A DNA stretch of 64,000 nt, from assembly GCF_013369335.1 (NCBI RefSeq), contig NZ_SZQJ01000036.1, positions 558,001 through 622,000 on the forward strand. The letters run 5' to 3'. A program made the translations under genes and the position numbers. This DNA is from Vibrio sp. JPW-9-11-11 (GTDB lineage: Bacteria > Pseudomonadota > Gammaproteobacteria > Enterobacterales > Vibrionaceae). Shown piece after piece: positions 17,315 to 26,276 of this stretch (positions are counted from its first letter, which is position 1; the number at the start of each line of letters is the position of its first letter). The notes below the pieces were generated by a model that worked only from the letters and a program-made list of their open reading frames with translations, ran no database searches and was not told the DNA's origin.

Positions 17315-18351
17315 TAGAGAATTCTTCCTCGTTGCTTGAACAATAGATAGATAAAAAAGGGCGCGCCAATCAACGCGGTGACAATACCCACTGGAAGTTC
17401 TGCGGGGGCGACAGCGACTCGAGCAAACATGTCTGCGCTGGTCAGCAGCAGCGCACCGAGTAACGCAGAAAGGGGAATCAATGATTGGTGGTTTGGCCCT
17501 GAGATCATTCTACCCAGGTGAGGAATCACCAATCCGATAAAACCTATCATGCCAGCAACACTGACAGTCACCCCAACACCAACGGCCGTAAGAAGGATCA
17601 ATTGACGCTTAAGTGCTTGAACTTGGATACCAAGATGGCGTGCCTCAGCTTCACCCAACAATAACGCATTGAGAGCGGTGGCTTTACTGAGAAAAATTCC
17701 CATAAGCGCTATGAGTGTTAAGGAGCAAAGGATCAGGCTAGTGGTATTCGCGCCAGCAAGTGATCCCATAGACCAGAGCGATAGGTCTCGTAGCATCTGA
17801 TCATCGGCGACAAAATTGAGGTAGCCAATCCCCGCCCCCGAAAGCGCACTAATTGCGACGCCTGCGAGTAACATAATGGTCACCGATGTTCCCATTTTAC
17901 TGGTCCCGAGTTTATAGACCAATATGGTTGTTAACGCGCCGCCAATAAAAGCAAATAGGGGCAATGCGGCCACATTCATAAACAGTGGGTAGCGCTCAGA
18001 AATCGAAGCAAATAAAACGATGGCGAGTGCCGCGCCGAGAGAAGCCCCCGCAGATACCCCAATAATGCCGGGCTCGGCTAGTGGATTGCGAAACAGGCCT
18101 TGCATCACAGTGCCGCACAACGCCAGGATCGCACCGACCAACATGCACAATAGAGTGCGTGGCAAACGGATGTCGTGAACCACCAAATTGATATGAGGGG
18201 CCAACTGATCCGAGCGAAACACCAGGCTTTGCAAGCTTTGAGCAAAACTGATAGGCATCGGGCCCACCGTAATTGAACTGATGGCTGTGATCACCAGAGC
18301 ACTGGAGATAAACAAAAGCAGGTAGCGTAGCGGAGGACGACGTAACAACAT
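17314..18351 (-). CDS. hutC: Haem ABC transporter permease HutC (HmuU/FecCD-type)
   Basis: An inner-membrane permease with about ten transmembrane segments, 345 residues. FecCD-family hallmarks are DIRLPRTLLCMLVGAILALC, GTVMQGLFRNPLAEPGIIGV and the loop VAGMIGFIGLVIPHLGRM. It partners HutB in the periplasm and HutD in the cytoplasm to import haem. It lies 13 bases after hutB. Confidence 0.93.
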   Translation of the reverse strand: MLLRRPPLRYLLLFISSALVITAISSITVGPMPISFAQSLQSLVFRSDQLAPHINLVVHDIRLPRTLLCMLVGAILALCGTVMQGLFRNPLAEPGIIGVSAGASLGAALAIVLFASISERYPLFMNVAALPLFAFIGGALTTILVYKLGTSKMGTSVTIMLLAGVAISALSGAGIGYLNFVADDQMLRDLSLWSMGSLAGANTTSLILCSLTLIALMGIFLSKATALNALLLGEAEARHLGIQVQALKRQLILLTAVGVGVTVSVAGMIGFIGLVIPHLGRMISGPNHQSLIPLSALLGALLLTSADMFARVAVAPAELPVGIVTALIGAPFFIYLLFKQRGRIL

Positions 18352-18364
18352 AATCAGTCTCTCG

Positions 18365-19213
18365 CTAGTGGATCAGAGCGCTAAGGCGTTCGGCTTCGGC
18401 TAAGCTTTTTAGTCCCAGACCACCGACGAGCGCATGGCCGTCAATTTGTATGACTTGCTTATTTTTTCCTGCTGGGGTGGCGGCGAGCATAGGCATCTTG
18501 CTTAAAATAGCATCTGCGCCCCCCAGCTTAGCGTAACTTCGACCACTGACCAGAATGATGTCAGGTTGCATTTCGATCATAGCTTCAGCAGAAAGGGGTT
18601 TGTAAGAGGTGAGTTTTTCTGCCGCAGGGTTGATGCCACCGGCCAACTCAATAATGGCATTGGGCGTGGTCTCGGCCCCCGCGACATTCGCAGGCCGCCC
18701 TTCGTGGAGCAGCAAAAAGAGCACTTTTTTCGCCTGGCTATGGTTCGAAGATTGATTGGCTTTCAAGCGATCCAGTTGTTGGCTCACTTGCGCGATAAGT
18801 TCTTGACCTTTTTCTGTGGCTCCGGTTATTGAAGCGATTTGCTCAATTCTGTCTACCAAACCTTGCGCGGTGGGTTTGCTATTGACAATATCGACGTCAA
18901 TCCCTGCTGAGCGAAGTTGGGTTAAGGTAGTTTGCGGCCCCATTTCGTTGGAGCCAATAATGCGATCGGTGCCAAGTGCCAAGATACCTTCGGCGGAGAG
19001 TTGGCGATGATAACCGATTTTAGGCAGAGCGATGTTGTCGGGCAGCTCACTGGTCACATCTACGGCGACCAAGTGTTGTTGCTGCTCTAAGGCGAAAATA
19101 AGCTCAGTGACGGCACTTCCAGCACTGACGATTCGTGTATTAGCCATGCTTGTAGCACTGACTAACGCGATGAAAAGAGCGCTAAGGGCGCGCATGAGAG
19201 GGTGATTTAACAT
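18365..19213 (-). CDS. hutB: Periplasmic haem-binding protein HutB (HmuT-type)
   Basis: A 282-residue secreted protein of the class III (vitamin B12/haem/siderophore) binding family. The signal peptide ends SATSMANT. Family motifs are RIVSAGSAVTELIFALEQQ and a central long helix, with IGYHRQLSAEGILALGTDRI carrying a Tyr/His pair (Y68, H69) that could be haem ligands, as in HmuT-type proteins. It collects haem delivered by TonB-dependent receptors. It lies 11 bases after exbD. Confidence 0.92.
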   Translation of the reverse strand: MLNHPLMRALSALFIALVSATSMANTRIVSAGSAVTELIFALEQQQHLVAVDVTSELPDNIALPKIGYHRQLSAEGILALGTDRIIGSNEMGPQTTLTQLRSAGIDVDIVNSKPTAQGLVDRIEQIASITGATEKGQELIAQVSQQLDRLKANQSSNHSQAKKVLFLLLHEGRPANVAGAETTPNAIIELAGGINPAAEKLTSYKPLSAEAMIEMQPDIILVSGRSYAKLGGADAILSKMPMLAATPAGKNKQVIQIDGHALVGGLGLKSLAEAERLSALIH

Positions 19214-19224
19214 AGGAAACTCGA

Positions 19225-19638
19225 TTATTGATTTTCTTCGGTAAGCAACTGAGTTGCTTGGATACCATTTTGTTGCAAAAACCCAAGCAGCTTAACTAGG
19301 TGCTGGACTTCGGCGGTTTTATCGGCGCCGATGACTATCGGGGTTTGTTTGGCGCTGTGCTCTTCTAAAAGCGCTAAAGTAAAGTTCTGCCAATCGATAT
19401 AACGTTGACCATCAATCGCCCAATAGGGTGGCTCAGCTAAGATATTAACGGTAATCGATTTTTGGTCGACTTCTGTCACCGCCTGCGAATCTGACGCTGG
19501 CAGATCAACGTCTAGGGATTCAAGTTTGACCGCTGCGGTGAGCATCAAGAACACCATCACAATGAAAATGATGTCGAGCAGGGGAGTGAGATCTGGGGTT
19601 AAACCTAAGCTAGATTGAGGTTGTGGCGCTTTGATCAT
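19225..19638 (-). CDS. exbD: TonB-system protein ExbD
   Basis: A 137-residue inner-membrane protein with one transmembrane helix (about residues 17-38). The essential membrane aspartate lies in LTPLLDIIFIVMVFLML. The periplasmic part is the ExbD fold. With ExbB it forms the proton-driven motor that energises TonB. Its start overlaps the exbB stop by four bases (ATGA). This is the TonB1-type set that is linked to haem genes in vibrios. Confidence 0.93.
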   Translation of the reverse strand: MIKAPQPQSSLGLTPDLTPLLDIIFIVMVFLMLTAAVKLESLDVDLPASDSQAVTEVDQKSITVNILAEPPYWAIDGQRYIDWQNFTLALLEEHSAKQTPIVIGADKTAEVQHLVKLLGFLQQNGIQATQLLTEENQ

Positions 19639-20333
19639 GAAGTGACCTCAGCCAGCTCTGTGTCTGATGACGTTGATGTCGCATCATAGCCGAGGTGAGT
19701 TGGCTGCCAGCTGATCCCTTCAAGCCACAAGTTGACATAGTTTAAGGTATGTTCGAGCTTAGCCATGACACGGTCCGCCCACAAGCCAAGGAGCTGAGCA
19801 CCAGCAATGGCAGGCAGAGCGATGATAAGACCAGCGGCCGTGGTGCGCATGGCCAAACCCAATCCGTCAGCCAGATCATTCGGTGTAATATTGCCTGTGG
19901 ATGCCGCGACACCTTTAAACATCTCAATCAGGCCCAGTACGGTGCCAAGCAGGCCGATTAGAGGGCTAATCACACCGATTAAGGTCAGTAAACGGAGCCC
20001 AGAGTTAAGCTGGTGGCGTTTTTCATGCAGCCACATCCCTGCCGCATCTTCACGCAGCGACTTGGCAAATGAATGGTGAAACAGCAACATCGCGACGCCT
20101 TTGTAGAGTAGTGGGCGTTTGTTCGCCATCGAATCCGCGAGAGCTTCAATTTGCTGGCTGTCCGTTGGGTTAATCATCAGCAGTTGTTTACGAACTGCAC
20201 GTTTACCCACCCCCAGACTGAGTAGGACTTGAAATAGGCGTTCGCAAATGATCATCACAGTCAGTGTCGAGCATATCACCAATGGCCAAGTCATCAGGCC
20301 TAGGTGCTGTTGTAGTAGTTGTATCTGTTCCAT
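19635..20333 (-). CDS. exbB: TonB-system motor protein ExbB
   Basis: A 232-residue protein with three transmembrane segments. The C-terminal MotA/TolQ/ExbB domain has LIGVISPLIGLLGTVLGLIEMF and TTAAGLIIALPAIAG, the family signature that lines the proton channel. It lies two bases after tonB and overlaps exbD. Confidence 0.93.
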   Translation of the reverse strand: MEQIQLLQQHLGLMTWPLVICSTLTVMIICERLFQVLLSLGVGKRAVRKQLLMINPTDSQQIEALADSMANKRPLLYKGVAMLLFHHSFAKSLREDAAGMWLHEKRHQLNSGLRLLTLIGVISPLIGLLGTVLGLIEMFKGVAASTGNITPNDLADGLGLAMRTTAAGLIIALPAIAGAQLLGLWADRVMAKLEHTLNYVNLWLEGISWQPTHLGYDATSTSSDTELAEVTS

Positions 20334-20335
20334 GG

Positions 20336-21064
20336 TTAGTCCAATTTAAAACGAATAGGAATTTGCACGCGATGCGCCATTTTTTGTCCATCGATAGAAT
20401 GGGGCGAAAACTTCCACTGCTTAATCGCGTCTAGGGCCGACTTGTCGAGTAAGGTGGCACCGGATGACGAAATCAGCACTTGTTTTATCTGTTTGCCCTC
20501 TTCATCAAGCCAAACTTCATACAGCGCCACGCCTTCGATGCCTCTTTTGCGTGCGAGCCGAGGGTATTTAGGCGCGCTGGGGCGAGATAAGAATGAAGGC
20601 CGTGTGATTAAAACCGGCTCTGCACTCACGCCACTGTTCGCTTTTTGCGCGGGTTGTTGAGGTGGCGTCGTCGGCGCTTCGGCGGTAATGTTATTGACCT
20701 TACTCTGTGGCTGTTTGGTACTCGTGTCTGGTTTATCGGCCACGCGTTGACGCGCTACTTTCTGTACTGGTTTTACTTTTTTCTCCACCTTAGTTTGCTT
20801 TGGCTTTTTCTCGACCGGTTTAGCGGTTTTTACTGGCCTTTCCGTTCTCGGTTTGGTCGCTTTCGGCGGTGTAGGTTGAGGCTCTATTTCGGGTTCGTTT
20901 TTCGCCGGGTTGGCTTGGGGGAGCGTAGTAAAATTAATTGATACCGCGCTCGACTCTGTACCTGCTGGCATAGCGAATGCCTGAGGTTGTTGCGTCACTA
21001 GGAGCAGCGCGGCATGTGCCGCCAAAGAGACCCCTGCAGCAATAGCGTATCGCTTAATGTTCAC
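20336..21064 (-). CDS. tonB: Energy-transducing protein TonB (TonB1 type)
   Basis: A 242-residue protein with an N-terminal membrane anchor (about residues 7-25). A Pro/Lys-rich spacer that crosses the periplasm covers residues 55-130 (repeated KPVEKKPK-like runs). The C-terminal TonB domain has YPRLARKRGIEGVALYEVWL, SSGATLLDKSALDAIKQWKF and PIRFKL. It transmits ExbBD energy to outer-membrane haem and siderophore receptors. It is first in the operon and faces Fur-like sites, so iron repression is expected. Confidence 0.95.
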   Translation of the reverse strand: MNIKRYAIAAGVSLAAHAALLLVTQQPQAFAMPAGTESSAVSINFTTLPQANPAKNEPEIEPQPTPPKATKPRTERPVKTAKPVEKKPKQTKVEKKVKPVQKVARQRVADKPDTSTKQPQSKVNNITAEAPTTPPQQPAQKANSGVSAEPVLITRPSFLSRPSAPKYPRLARKRGIEGVALYEVWLDEEGKQIKQVLISSSGATLLDKSALDAIKQWKFSPHSIDGQKMAHRVQIPIRFKLD

Positions 21065-21128
21065 GTCTATATCGCCCTTAACCTATTTTGGATAGCAAAA
21101 CTGCGCTGATTATTGCCCAAAATACAAA

Positions 21129-21192
21129 TAAGATCAATTATCAATTGCATTATCATTACCACCAAATTATGATCCTTAGCAGATTTGATAAT
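21129..21192. promoter_or_regulatory. Candidate Fur-binding region between tonB and hutW
   Basis: Two exact ATTATCA half sites (21137-21143 and 21149-21155) and one TGATAAT half site (21186-21192) lie in the 160-base divergent region. These are halves of the Fur 7-1-7 operator. None forms a perfect full operator, so strength is uncertain, but position and composition fit iron regulation of both haem operons. Confidence 0.6.
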
Positions 21193-21224
21193 TGTCGCTT
21201 AAGGCTAGAGCCAATAAGCACTGA

Positions 21225-22607
21225 GTGAGTGATGAGATGCTTGATATCAATAGTTTTGATGAATCTGTTCTGGGGTCGAATCACCCTGATCCGCTTCGGT
21301 TTGCCTTTGGGCAAAAACACTCCGCCCATGCAGGGGGCATGGCAACTATGGTTCCGACTTCGCAGCATCGAGAGCTTACCCGTTCTCTGTATGATCAAAG
21401 CGCGGACACCGATGCGAAGCGTTGTTTGTATATCCATATCCCATTTTGCCGAGTACGTTGTACCTTTTGTAATTTCTTCCAAAACGCGGCCAGTCGTCAG
21501 ATGGTGGATGATTACTTCGACGCCCTAGTCAAAGAGATTGAGTATAAAGCTTCATTACCATGGACTCAGTCTGGGCGGTTTCATGCCGTGTATGTTGGCG
21601 GGGGAACACCCACCGATCTTTCAGCCACACAGATTGAGCAACTGGGCAAGTTAATTCAAAGTCGGTTCCCGCTCAGTACTGATTGTGAAATCACCCTAGA
21701 AGGTCGAATCAATCGATTTGGTGATGAGATGTTTGAGCGGGCGCTGGAGGGTGGATTCAACCGTTTCTCTTTCGGCGTACAAAGCTTTAACACTCAAGTT
21801 CGCCGCAGTGCCAAACGTCTGGATGGTCGGGACGCCGTGCTCGAGCGCGTAACAAGCCTCAGTGCGAGTCAGGCGGCACCAATCATCATCGACTTGTTGT
21901 ATGGTTTGCCATATCAGACGCTCGAGGTGTTTGAACAAGACTTGAAGGACTTCTTATCGACGGGCGCGCATGGCATAGACCTGTATCAACTCGTGGTTGC
22001 TGGCAGCGCACCCATGCTCAACTTGGTCGACAAAGGCAAGCTCCCTACGCCTGCTTCCACTGCGCAAAAAGCTGAGATGTATCAATTGGGTGATGATTTC
22101 ATGCGCTCACACCACCTCCGTCGGTTAAGCGTTAACCATTGGGCGTTAGATAATCGCGAGCGTAGTCAATATAACTCACTGGCAAAGACTTATGCACAAG
22201 TCTTACCGATAGGGTGCGGGGCTGGAGGCAATATTGCGGGCTATTCGATGATGAATCATCGCACGCTGAAAGCATACATGGAGGCGATGAAATCAGAGCA
22301 AAGTGTGGTGGCCATGTTGAGCAAGCAACATGCGCTCGAGCCTGTTTTTGCTGCCTTAAAGTCGGGCTTTGACCAAGGCGTATTAGTCCAACGTTTGTTG
22401 CCAAGCGTATTCGGTCTCAATGTGTTTGACTATCTAGAGCCGCTTTTCGCAGTGTGGCAAGCCAAAGGCTTAGTCGAGCGAGAACCACACTCGTTACGGT
22501 TAACATTGGCAGGCCGATTTTGGGCAGTGAGTCTCGCTCAAGCTTGTATCCAAGTACTACAGTTTCACTATCAACAACAAAGCGCGCTGGATGTCGTCGC
22601 TGTTTAA
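21225..22607 (+). CDS. hutW: Anaerobic haem-degradation radical SAM protein HutW
   Basis: A 460-residue radical S-adenosylmethionine enzyme related to HemN/ChuW. The iron-sulphur motif is CRVRCTFC in HIPFCRVRCTFCNFF, followed by AVYVGGGTPTDLS and FSFGVQSFN, all typical of the HemN class. ChuW relatives open the haem ring without oxygen to release iron; by homology HutW should do so with HutX and HutZ. Start is GTG 21225 or ATG 21237; the ribosome-binding sequence does not decide. It is 11 bases before hutX and divergent from tonB. Confidence 0.92.
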   Translation: MSDEMLDINSFDESVLGSNHPDPLRFAFGQKHSAHAGGMATMVPTSQHRELTRSLYDQSADTDAKRCLYIHIPFCRVRCTFCNFFQNAASRQMVDDYFDALVKEIEYKASLPWTQSGRFHAVYVGGGTPTDLSATQIEQLGKLIQSRFPLSTDCEITLEGRINRFGDEMFERALEGGFNRFSFGVQSFNTQVRRSAKRLDGRDAVLERVTSLSASQAAPIIIDLLYGLPYQTLEVFEQDLKDFLSTGAHGIDLYQLVVAGSAPMLNLVDKGKLPTPASTAQKAEMYQLGDDFMRSHHLRRLSVNHWALDNRERSQYNSLAKTYAQVLPIGCGAGGNIAGYSMMNHRTLKAYMEAMKSEQSVVAMLSKQHALEPVFAALKSGFDQGVLVQRLLPSVFGLNVFDYLEPLFAVWQAKGLVEREPHSLRLTLAGRFWAVSLAQACIQVLQFHYQQQSALDVVAV

Positions 22608-22618
22608 ATGGAATAACA

Positions 22619-23122
22619 ATGAATCAACTAATACAACAAGTGGCGTTGCTGCTTGAACAAGAACCGGCCCTACTTCCCGCTGCGATGGCAGAGAAACTCG
22701 GTGTATCAGAATTTGAAGTGGTGGCGGCATTGCCTGCAGAGATGGTCACCGTTCTCGATGGAGAGCAGGCCCAATCCATGCTTGAAGGTTTAGTTGGGTT
22801 TGGCCCCGTGACGACCATCGTCCATTCATTTGGGTCGATCTTTGAAGTTAAGGCGCCTTTCCCTAAAGGGAAAATGGCACGTGGTTATTACAATTTAATG
22901 GGGCGAGAAGGTGAGCTTCACGGCCACCTTAAGCTTGAGAACATCAAACATGTAGCGTTAGTCAGCAAGCCATTTATGGGCCGGGAAAGCCACTATTTTG
23001 GCTTCTTTTGCGCGCAGGGAAATAACATCTTTAAGGTGTACCTCGGTCGTAACGACAAACGTGAACTGATTGCCGAACAAGTTGCCCAATTTAAACAGTG
23101 GCAACAAGAACTAAAACAATAA
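22619..23122 (+). CDS. hutX: Intracellular haem-binding/transfer protein HutX
   Basis: A cytoplasmic protein of 167 residues of the HutX/ChuX family, which receives haem and hands it to HutZ. Start ATG 22619 is chosen for family length and operon spacing; an open frame extends 55 codons upstream inside hutW but is not needed. Visible segments include GFGPVTTIVHSFGSIFEVK and ARGYYNLMGREGELHGHLKL, the region with the conserved haem-handling surface. It sits between hutW and hutZ. Confidence 0.92.
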   Translation: MNQLIQQVALLLEQEPALLPAAMAEKLGVSEFEVVAALPAEMVTVLDGEQAQSMLEGLVGFGPVTTIVHSFGSIFEVKAPFPKGKMARGYYNLMGREGELHGHLKLENIKHVALVSKPFMGRESHYFGFFCAQGNNIFKVYLGRNDKRELIAEQVAQFKQWQQELKQ

Positions 23123-23151
23123 TCGAATAAGAGAAAGTGAGGAGAGCCAGC

Positions 23152-23676
23152 ATGGATCAAAAGGTCAAACAAGAGCGACTACAAGGGCGTTTGGGCCCAG
23201 AAATCAAAGAGTTTCGACAGCAGAGACAAACGTTGCAATTGGCGACCGTTGATGAAGAGGGGCGACCGAATGTCAGCTATGCCCCGTTTGTCCAAAATCA
23301 GCAGGGCTATTTTGTTCTAATTTCTGAGATTGCTCGCCACGCGCGCAATCTGCAGGTAAACCCAAATGTTTCGATCATGATGATTGAAGATGAACTGGAA
23401 GCCAAACAGCTGTTCGCGCGTAAGCGGTTGACTTTTGATGCGGTCGCGTCAGTGGTAGCACGCGACAGCGAGCAGTGGCAACAAGTGATTGGTCAAATGG
23501 AGCAGCGATTTGGGGAGATTATAGAGGGCCTCAGTCAGTTACAAGATTTTGTTTTGTTCAATTTGAAAGCTGAAAAAGGCTTATTTGTTAAAGGCTTTGG
23601 TCAAGCCTATCAAGTAGCAGGGGATGACTTGGTCGATTTCGTTCATCTTCAAGAAGGACACAAAAAAGTCTCCTAG
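23152..23676 (+). CDS. hutZ: Haem-utilisation protein HutZ
   Basis: A 174-residue protein of the split-barrel flavin-reductase-like (pyridoxamine-oxidase-like) fold. In V. cholerae HutZ binds haem and degrades it. Family segments are LATVDEEGRPNVSYAPFV near residue 30 and FARKRLTFDAVASVVA in the middle. A histidine-containing C-terminus (VDFVHLQEGHKK) fits the haem-ligand region. The ATG at 23152 follows the strong site GAGGAGAG. It ends the hutWXZ operon. Confidence 0.92.
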   Translation: MDQKVKQERLQGRLGPEIKEFRQQRQTLQLATVDEEGRPNVSYAPFVQNQQGYFVLISEIARHARNLQVNPNVSIMMIEDELEAKQLFARKRLTFDAVASVVARDSEQWQQVIGQMEQRFGEIIEGLSQLQDFVLFNLKAEKGLFVKGFGQAYQVAGDDLVDFVHLQEGHKKVS

Positions 23677-23718
23677 CGGCTGTTTTGTTTATGGTCTTTA
23701 GCCAGTAATCTATATCAG

Positions 23719-23742
23719 AGGAGCCAAATCGGCTCCTTTGTT
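23719..23742 (+). terminator. Hairpin after hutZ
   Basis: AGGAGCC (23719-23725) pairs with GGCTCCT (23731-23737) around AAATC, followed by TTGTTG. The T-tract is short, so some read-through into the next gene is possible. Confidence 0.55.
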
Positions 23743-23760
23743 GCTAGTAAGGAACTTGAA

Positions 23761-24282
23761 ATGCGCCCGGTGAGTAAAGATCACGGAGAAATCTGTTACC
23801 CATTTATTTATGAACAAAGTCCAGTATGCGACTTTGAAATTGCAGCGGATGAGTTGTGCAGCCGCGTTGGCTTAGTCTTGACGATGGCCTTGGACGATTT
23901 GGCCCGCGACATCTTGGTTCGTTTGCAACCCAATGTGTATCACTTAAACGGTTCAGTCAGAGGCAAGCTGGCCATCGATGAGAGTCAATTACAAGAGCTC
24001 TATCTCGATTACAACACACTTCGAGAAAAACTCGATGGTGGCTTTAAAGGGTTTGTTTTACCGGGCGGCCATCCTATTGCCGCAGAGCTTCACCTGTGTC
24101 GCACTCAAGCGAAGAAGATCGTCAGAGCACTGGTTGCCGTCGAGCATGCTGGAAAAAAGTCTCCCGCACCAATTTTGTTTCGCTACGCCAACTTATTAGC
24201 CAACGTCATGTACGCTTTGGCTTCATACACCAATCACGTTCATTCAGTGCAGGAAACTGAGTTTGTCAGTCGAAGCTATTGA
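23761..24282 (+). CDS. Cobalamin adenosyltransferase-like protein (PduO/MMAB fold)
   Basis: A 173-residue cytoplasmic helical protein. The segment FVLPGGHPIAAELHLCRTQAK matches the PduO-type ATP:cob(I)alamin adenosyltransferase signature, where the usual text is LPGG...A..LH..R. (The match runs from about residue 98.) The P-loop-like N-terminal TxxGDxGxT motif of active enzymes is missing and the Arg-rich RRAER stretch is degraded to KKIVR, so activity is doubtful. A good site, TAAGGAACTTGAA, precedes ATG 23761. It follows hutZ, so it could share the iron/tetrapyrrole context, but a link is inference. Confidence 0.6.
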   Translation: MRPVSKDHGEICYPFIYEQSPVCDFEIAADELCSRVGLVLTMALDDLARDILVRLQPNVYHLNGSVRGKLAIDESQLQELYLDYNTLREKLDGGFKGFVLPGGHPIAAELHLCRTQAKKIVRALVAVEHAGKKSPAPILFRYANLLANVMYALASYTNHVHSVQETEFVSRSY

Positions 24283-24294
24283 TTGCGGATACGA

Positions 24295-24846
24295 CTAAAA
24301 ACTCGAATCGGGCTGCTGTAAGAAAGCGAGCTCTTGCTCACTGCTTCCACGCCCTAGAATGCTATTTCGATGAGGATAGCGGCCAAATTGGTCAATAATC
24401 GCTTTGTGTTTCAGTTCAAACTGGTAGTTGTGCTCCATGCCAGGCGTGCCAAACAATACCAGCGCTTGGGTATGAATAGTAGCCGACTCGCTATGCATAT
24501 AGGGCATGTAGAGAAAACTGCGTTGTTCGACTGGCAGTTTTTGATCTAAGCCTAAATTGACCGCTTCTTGCGCAAGGGCTAAAGCGAGTGGGTCTTGGCT
24601 GAACGCACGAGGTGTGTTGCGATAGATATTGCGAGAGAATTGATCGAGTACGATGACTTCCGCTAAGCGCCCTTGCGCACTATCGCGCCAACCGACCAGT
24701 TCGCACTGCGCTGCCCGCTCGAGTAGCGGAAAAAATAGGCTCGTAATTTGTTGGTCCAACTCAAGGCTACCGCTAAACCAATCTTCGGGCTTCAGCTCGT
24801 GAAACCAAAATTGAAGCACATCTTGTGGTTGAGTTTGTGCGATCAT
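24295..24846 (-). CDS. DUF924 family protein
   Basis: A 183-residue cytoplasmic helical protein of the DUF924 family (TPR-like fold). Hallmarks are VLQFWFHELKPEDWF at the N-terminus, VIVLDQFSRNIYRNTPRAF in the centre and YMPYMHSE. The function is not known. A ribosome-binding site (AAGGAGCATGCG) precedes the start. It lies 10 bases downstream of the MocR regulator gene on the same strand and could be co-transcribed with it. Confidence 0.85.
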   Translation of the reverse strand: MIAQTQPQDVLQFWFHELKPEDWFSGSLELDQQITSLFFPLLERAAQCELVGWRDSAQGRLAEVIVLDQFSRNIYRNTPRAFSQDPLALALAQEAVNLGLDQKLPVEQRSFLYMPYMHSESATIHTQALVLFGTPGMEHNYQFELKHKAIIDQFGRYPHRNSILGRGSSEQELAFLQQPDSSF

Positions 24847-24856
24847 CGCATGCTCC

Positions 24857-26272
24857 TTATTCGTTTACTTGATGATGGATGAGCTGAGCGAGCTTTGCAA
24901 CTGCGCTTGTCCAGTCGGGGTGTGAGGTGACATTTGAGCAACTAAATCGTATGCAGTGACGATATTGGCCTTGGGTGGCAAATAGAGTGCCGGGCAAAAT
25001 GGAAATGGAGTGCTGTTTGGCTTGCTGATAAAGACGTTCGCTATCGGTATTGAGAGGTAACGTCAACCAAACAAGAAACGAGCCTTGTGGACAATGGATC
25101 TGGTACTGACCTTTTAAGTTGGAGTAATCATCAAGCGCCAACGACAATTGCTGACAAAACTGGCGTACTTTAGTGTGATAGTCACGTTGCATTTTCTTTA
25201 CGTGCTGCTTGTATTTCCCTTGGTTCAGAAAGTCGGCGACCGCTGACTGCATTAAATTTAAACTGCCCATATTATCGCTGACCAAAAACTTTTCTATTAC
25301 CCCTTGATAGCGCCCTGCTGCGATCCAACCAATACGTAGTCGCGAGTCGAGCGTCTTGGACAGTGAGTTGACATAGATGACTCTGTCGTGCGTATCTAAA
25401 GCTTTCAGCGGCGGCAACACTTGCTCAAAGCTAAGTGCACCAAAAACGTCATCTTCAATGATAGCGATAGTCTGTGCCGCTTTAAGTAAGTCGATACGTT
25501 TGTCGAGCGGCATTCGAGCGCCAGTCGGATTAGTAAAATTGGGCGTGACCACTATGGCTTGTATTGGCCATTGCGCCACCGCTTGTTTTAATTGCACAGG
25601 ATCCATACCCGTGCGTGGACAACTGGGGATTTCGACCACCTGTAATCCGAGCGACTCCATCAATAACAGGTTACCAAAGTAACAAGGTGACTCTACCGCG
25701 ACGATATCGCCAGGACGGGTGAGCGCCCTAAGCGCCAAGCTTATCGCCTGCTGGGCGCCGTGGGTGATGGCGATCTCGCTGCTAGAAACTGGTGCCCCGA
25801 GCTCACGACTTATCTTACTGACATGCTCGACAAGTAGCTGATTGCCAGGTGGCAGTTGGTAGTGACTGGGGGTGTGACTTTGCTGGCGACTGTGACGGCC
25901 AATTTCGGCATAGAGGGAGCGAATCGCATTGGACTCAATACAAGGGTGCGCGGAGCCTGTTGCTAACCACTCTGGCTGAGATGAATAGGTCAAGATCTCT
26001 TTACAACGTGACAGTAAATCCACAGGGTTTGGCGGCGCAACATGGGCGGTGATAGTCGGTACTGAGCATACCCGGTATCCAGACTTTTCAATGGCGTAGA
26101 TAAGCCCTTGAGCTTCGAGCTCTTGATAGGCTCGAATGACGGTGTTTTTACTTATCGCGAGATCGGCACTCAGAGTTCGAATCGAAGGCAGTTTATCTCC
26201 GCTGGTTAAGTGCCCTTGTTCGATCTTCGCTCTGATATCGTCTTCGACCATCAAGTATTTGTTGCCACTCAT
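24857..26272 (-). CDS. MocR-type regulator (GntR HTH + aminotransferase-like domain)
   Basis: A 471-residue transcription factor. Residues 1-70 are a GntR winged helix (DKLPSIRTLSADLAISKNTV). The remainder is a type I aminotransferase fold with AITHGAQQAISLALRALT, TPNFTNPTGARMP and the PLP lysine in VNSLSKTLDSRLRIGW. MocR proteins use pyridoxal phosphate plus an amine as the effector. It is divergent from an EamA-family exporter, and direct repeats in between suggest it controls both that gene and itself. The effector cannot be read from sequence. Confidence 0.92.
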   Translation of the reverse strand: MSGNKYLMVEDDIRAKIEQGHLTSGDKLPSIRTLSADLAISKNTVIRAYQELEAQGLIYAIEKSGYRVCSVPTITAHVAPPNPVDLLSRCKEILTYSSQPEWLATGSAHPCIESNAIRSLYAEIGRHSRQQSHTPSHYQLPPGNQLLVEHVSKISRELGAPVSSSEIAITHGAQQAISLALRALTRPGDIVAVESPCYFGNLLLMESLGLQVVEIPSCPRTGMDPVQLKQAVAQWPIQAIVVTPNFTNPTGARMPLDKRIDLLKAAQTIAIIEDDVFGALSFEQVLPPLKALDTHDRVIYVNSLSKTLDSRLRIGWIAAGRYQGVIEKFLVSDNMGSLNLMQSAVADFLNQGKYKQHVKKMQRDYHTKVRQFCQQLSLALDDYSNLKGQYQIHCPQGSFLVWLTLPLNTDSERLYQQAKQHSISILPGTLFATQGQYRHCIRFSCSNVTSHPDWTSAVAKLAQLIHHQVNE

Positions 26273-26276
26273 TAAA

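Noticed and set aside
20645..20941. Rightward 98-codon frame over tonB
   Set aside because: It is the antisense of the Pro/Lys-rich spacer of TonB, giving an improbable Trp/Phe/Arg-rich product; the TonB frame is clearly real.
22454..22618. Extended N-terminus for hutX
   Set aside because: It overlaps the end of hutW and exceeds family length; the ATG at 22619 fits the operon.
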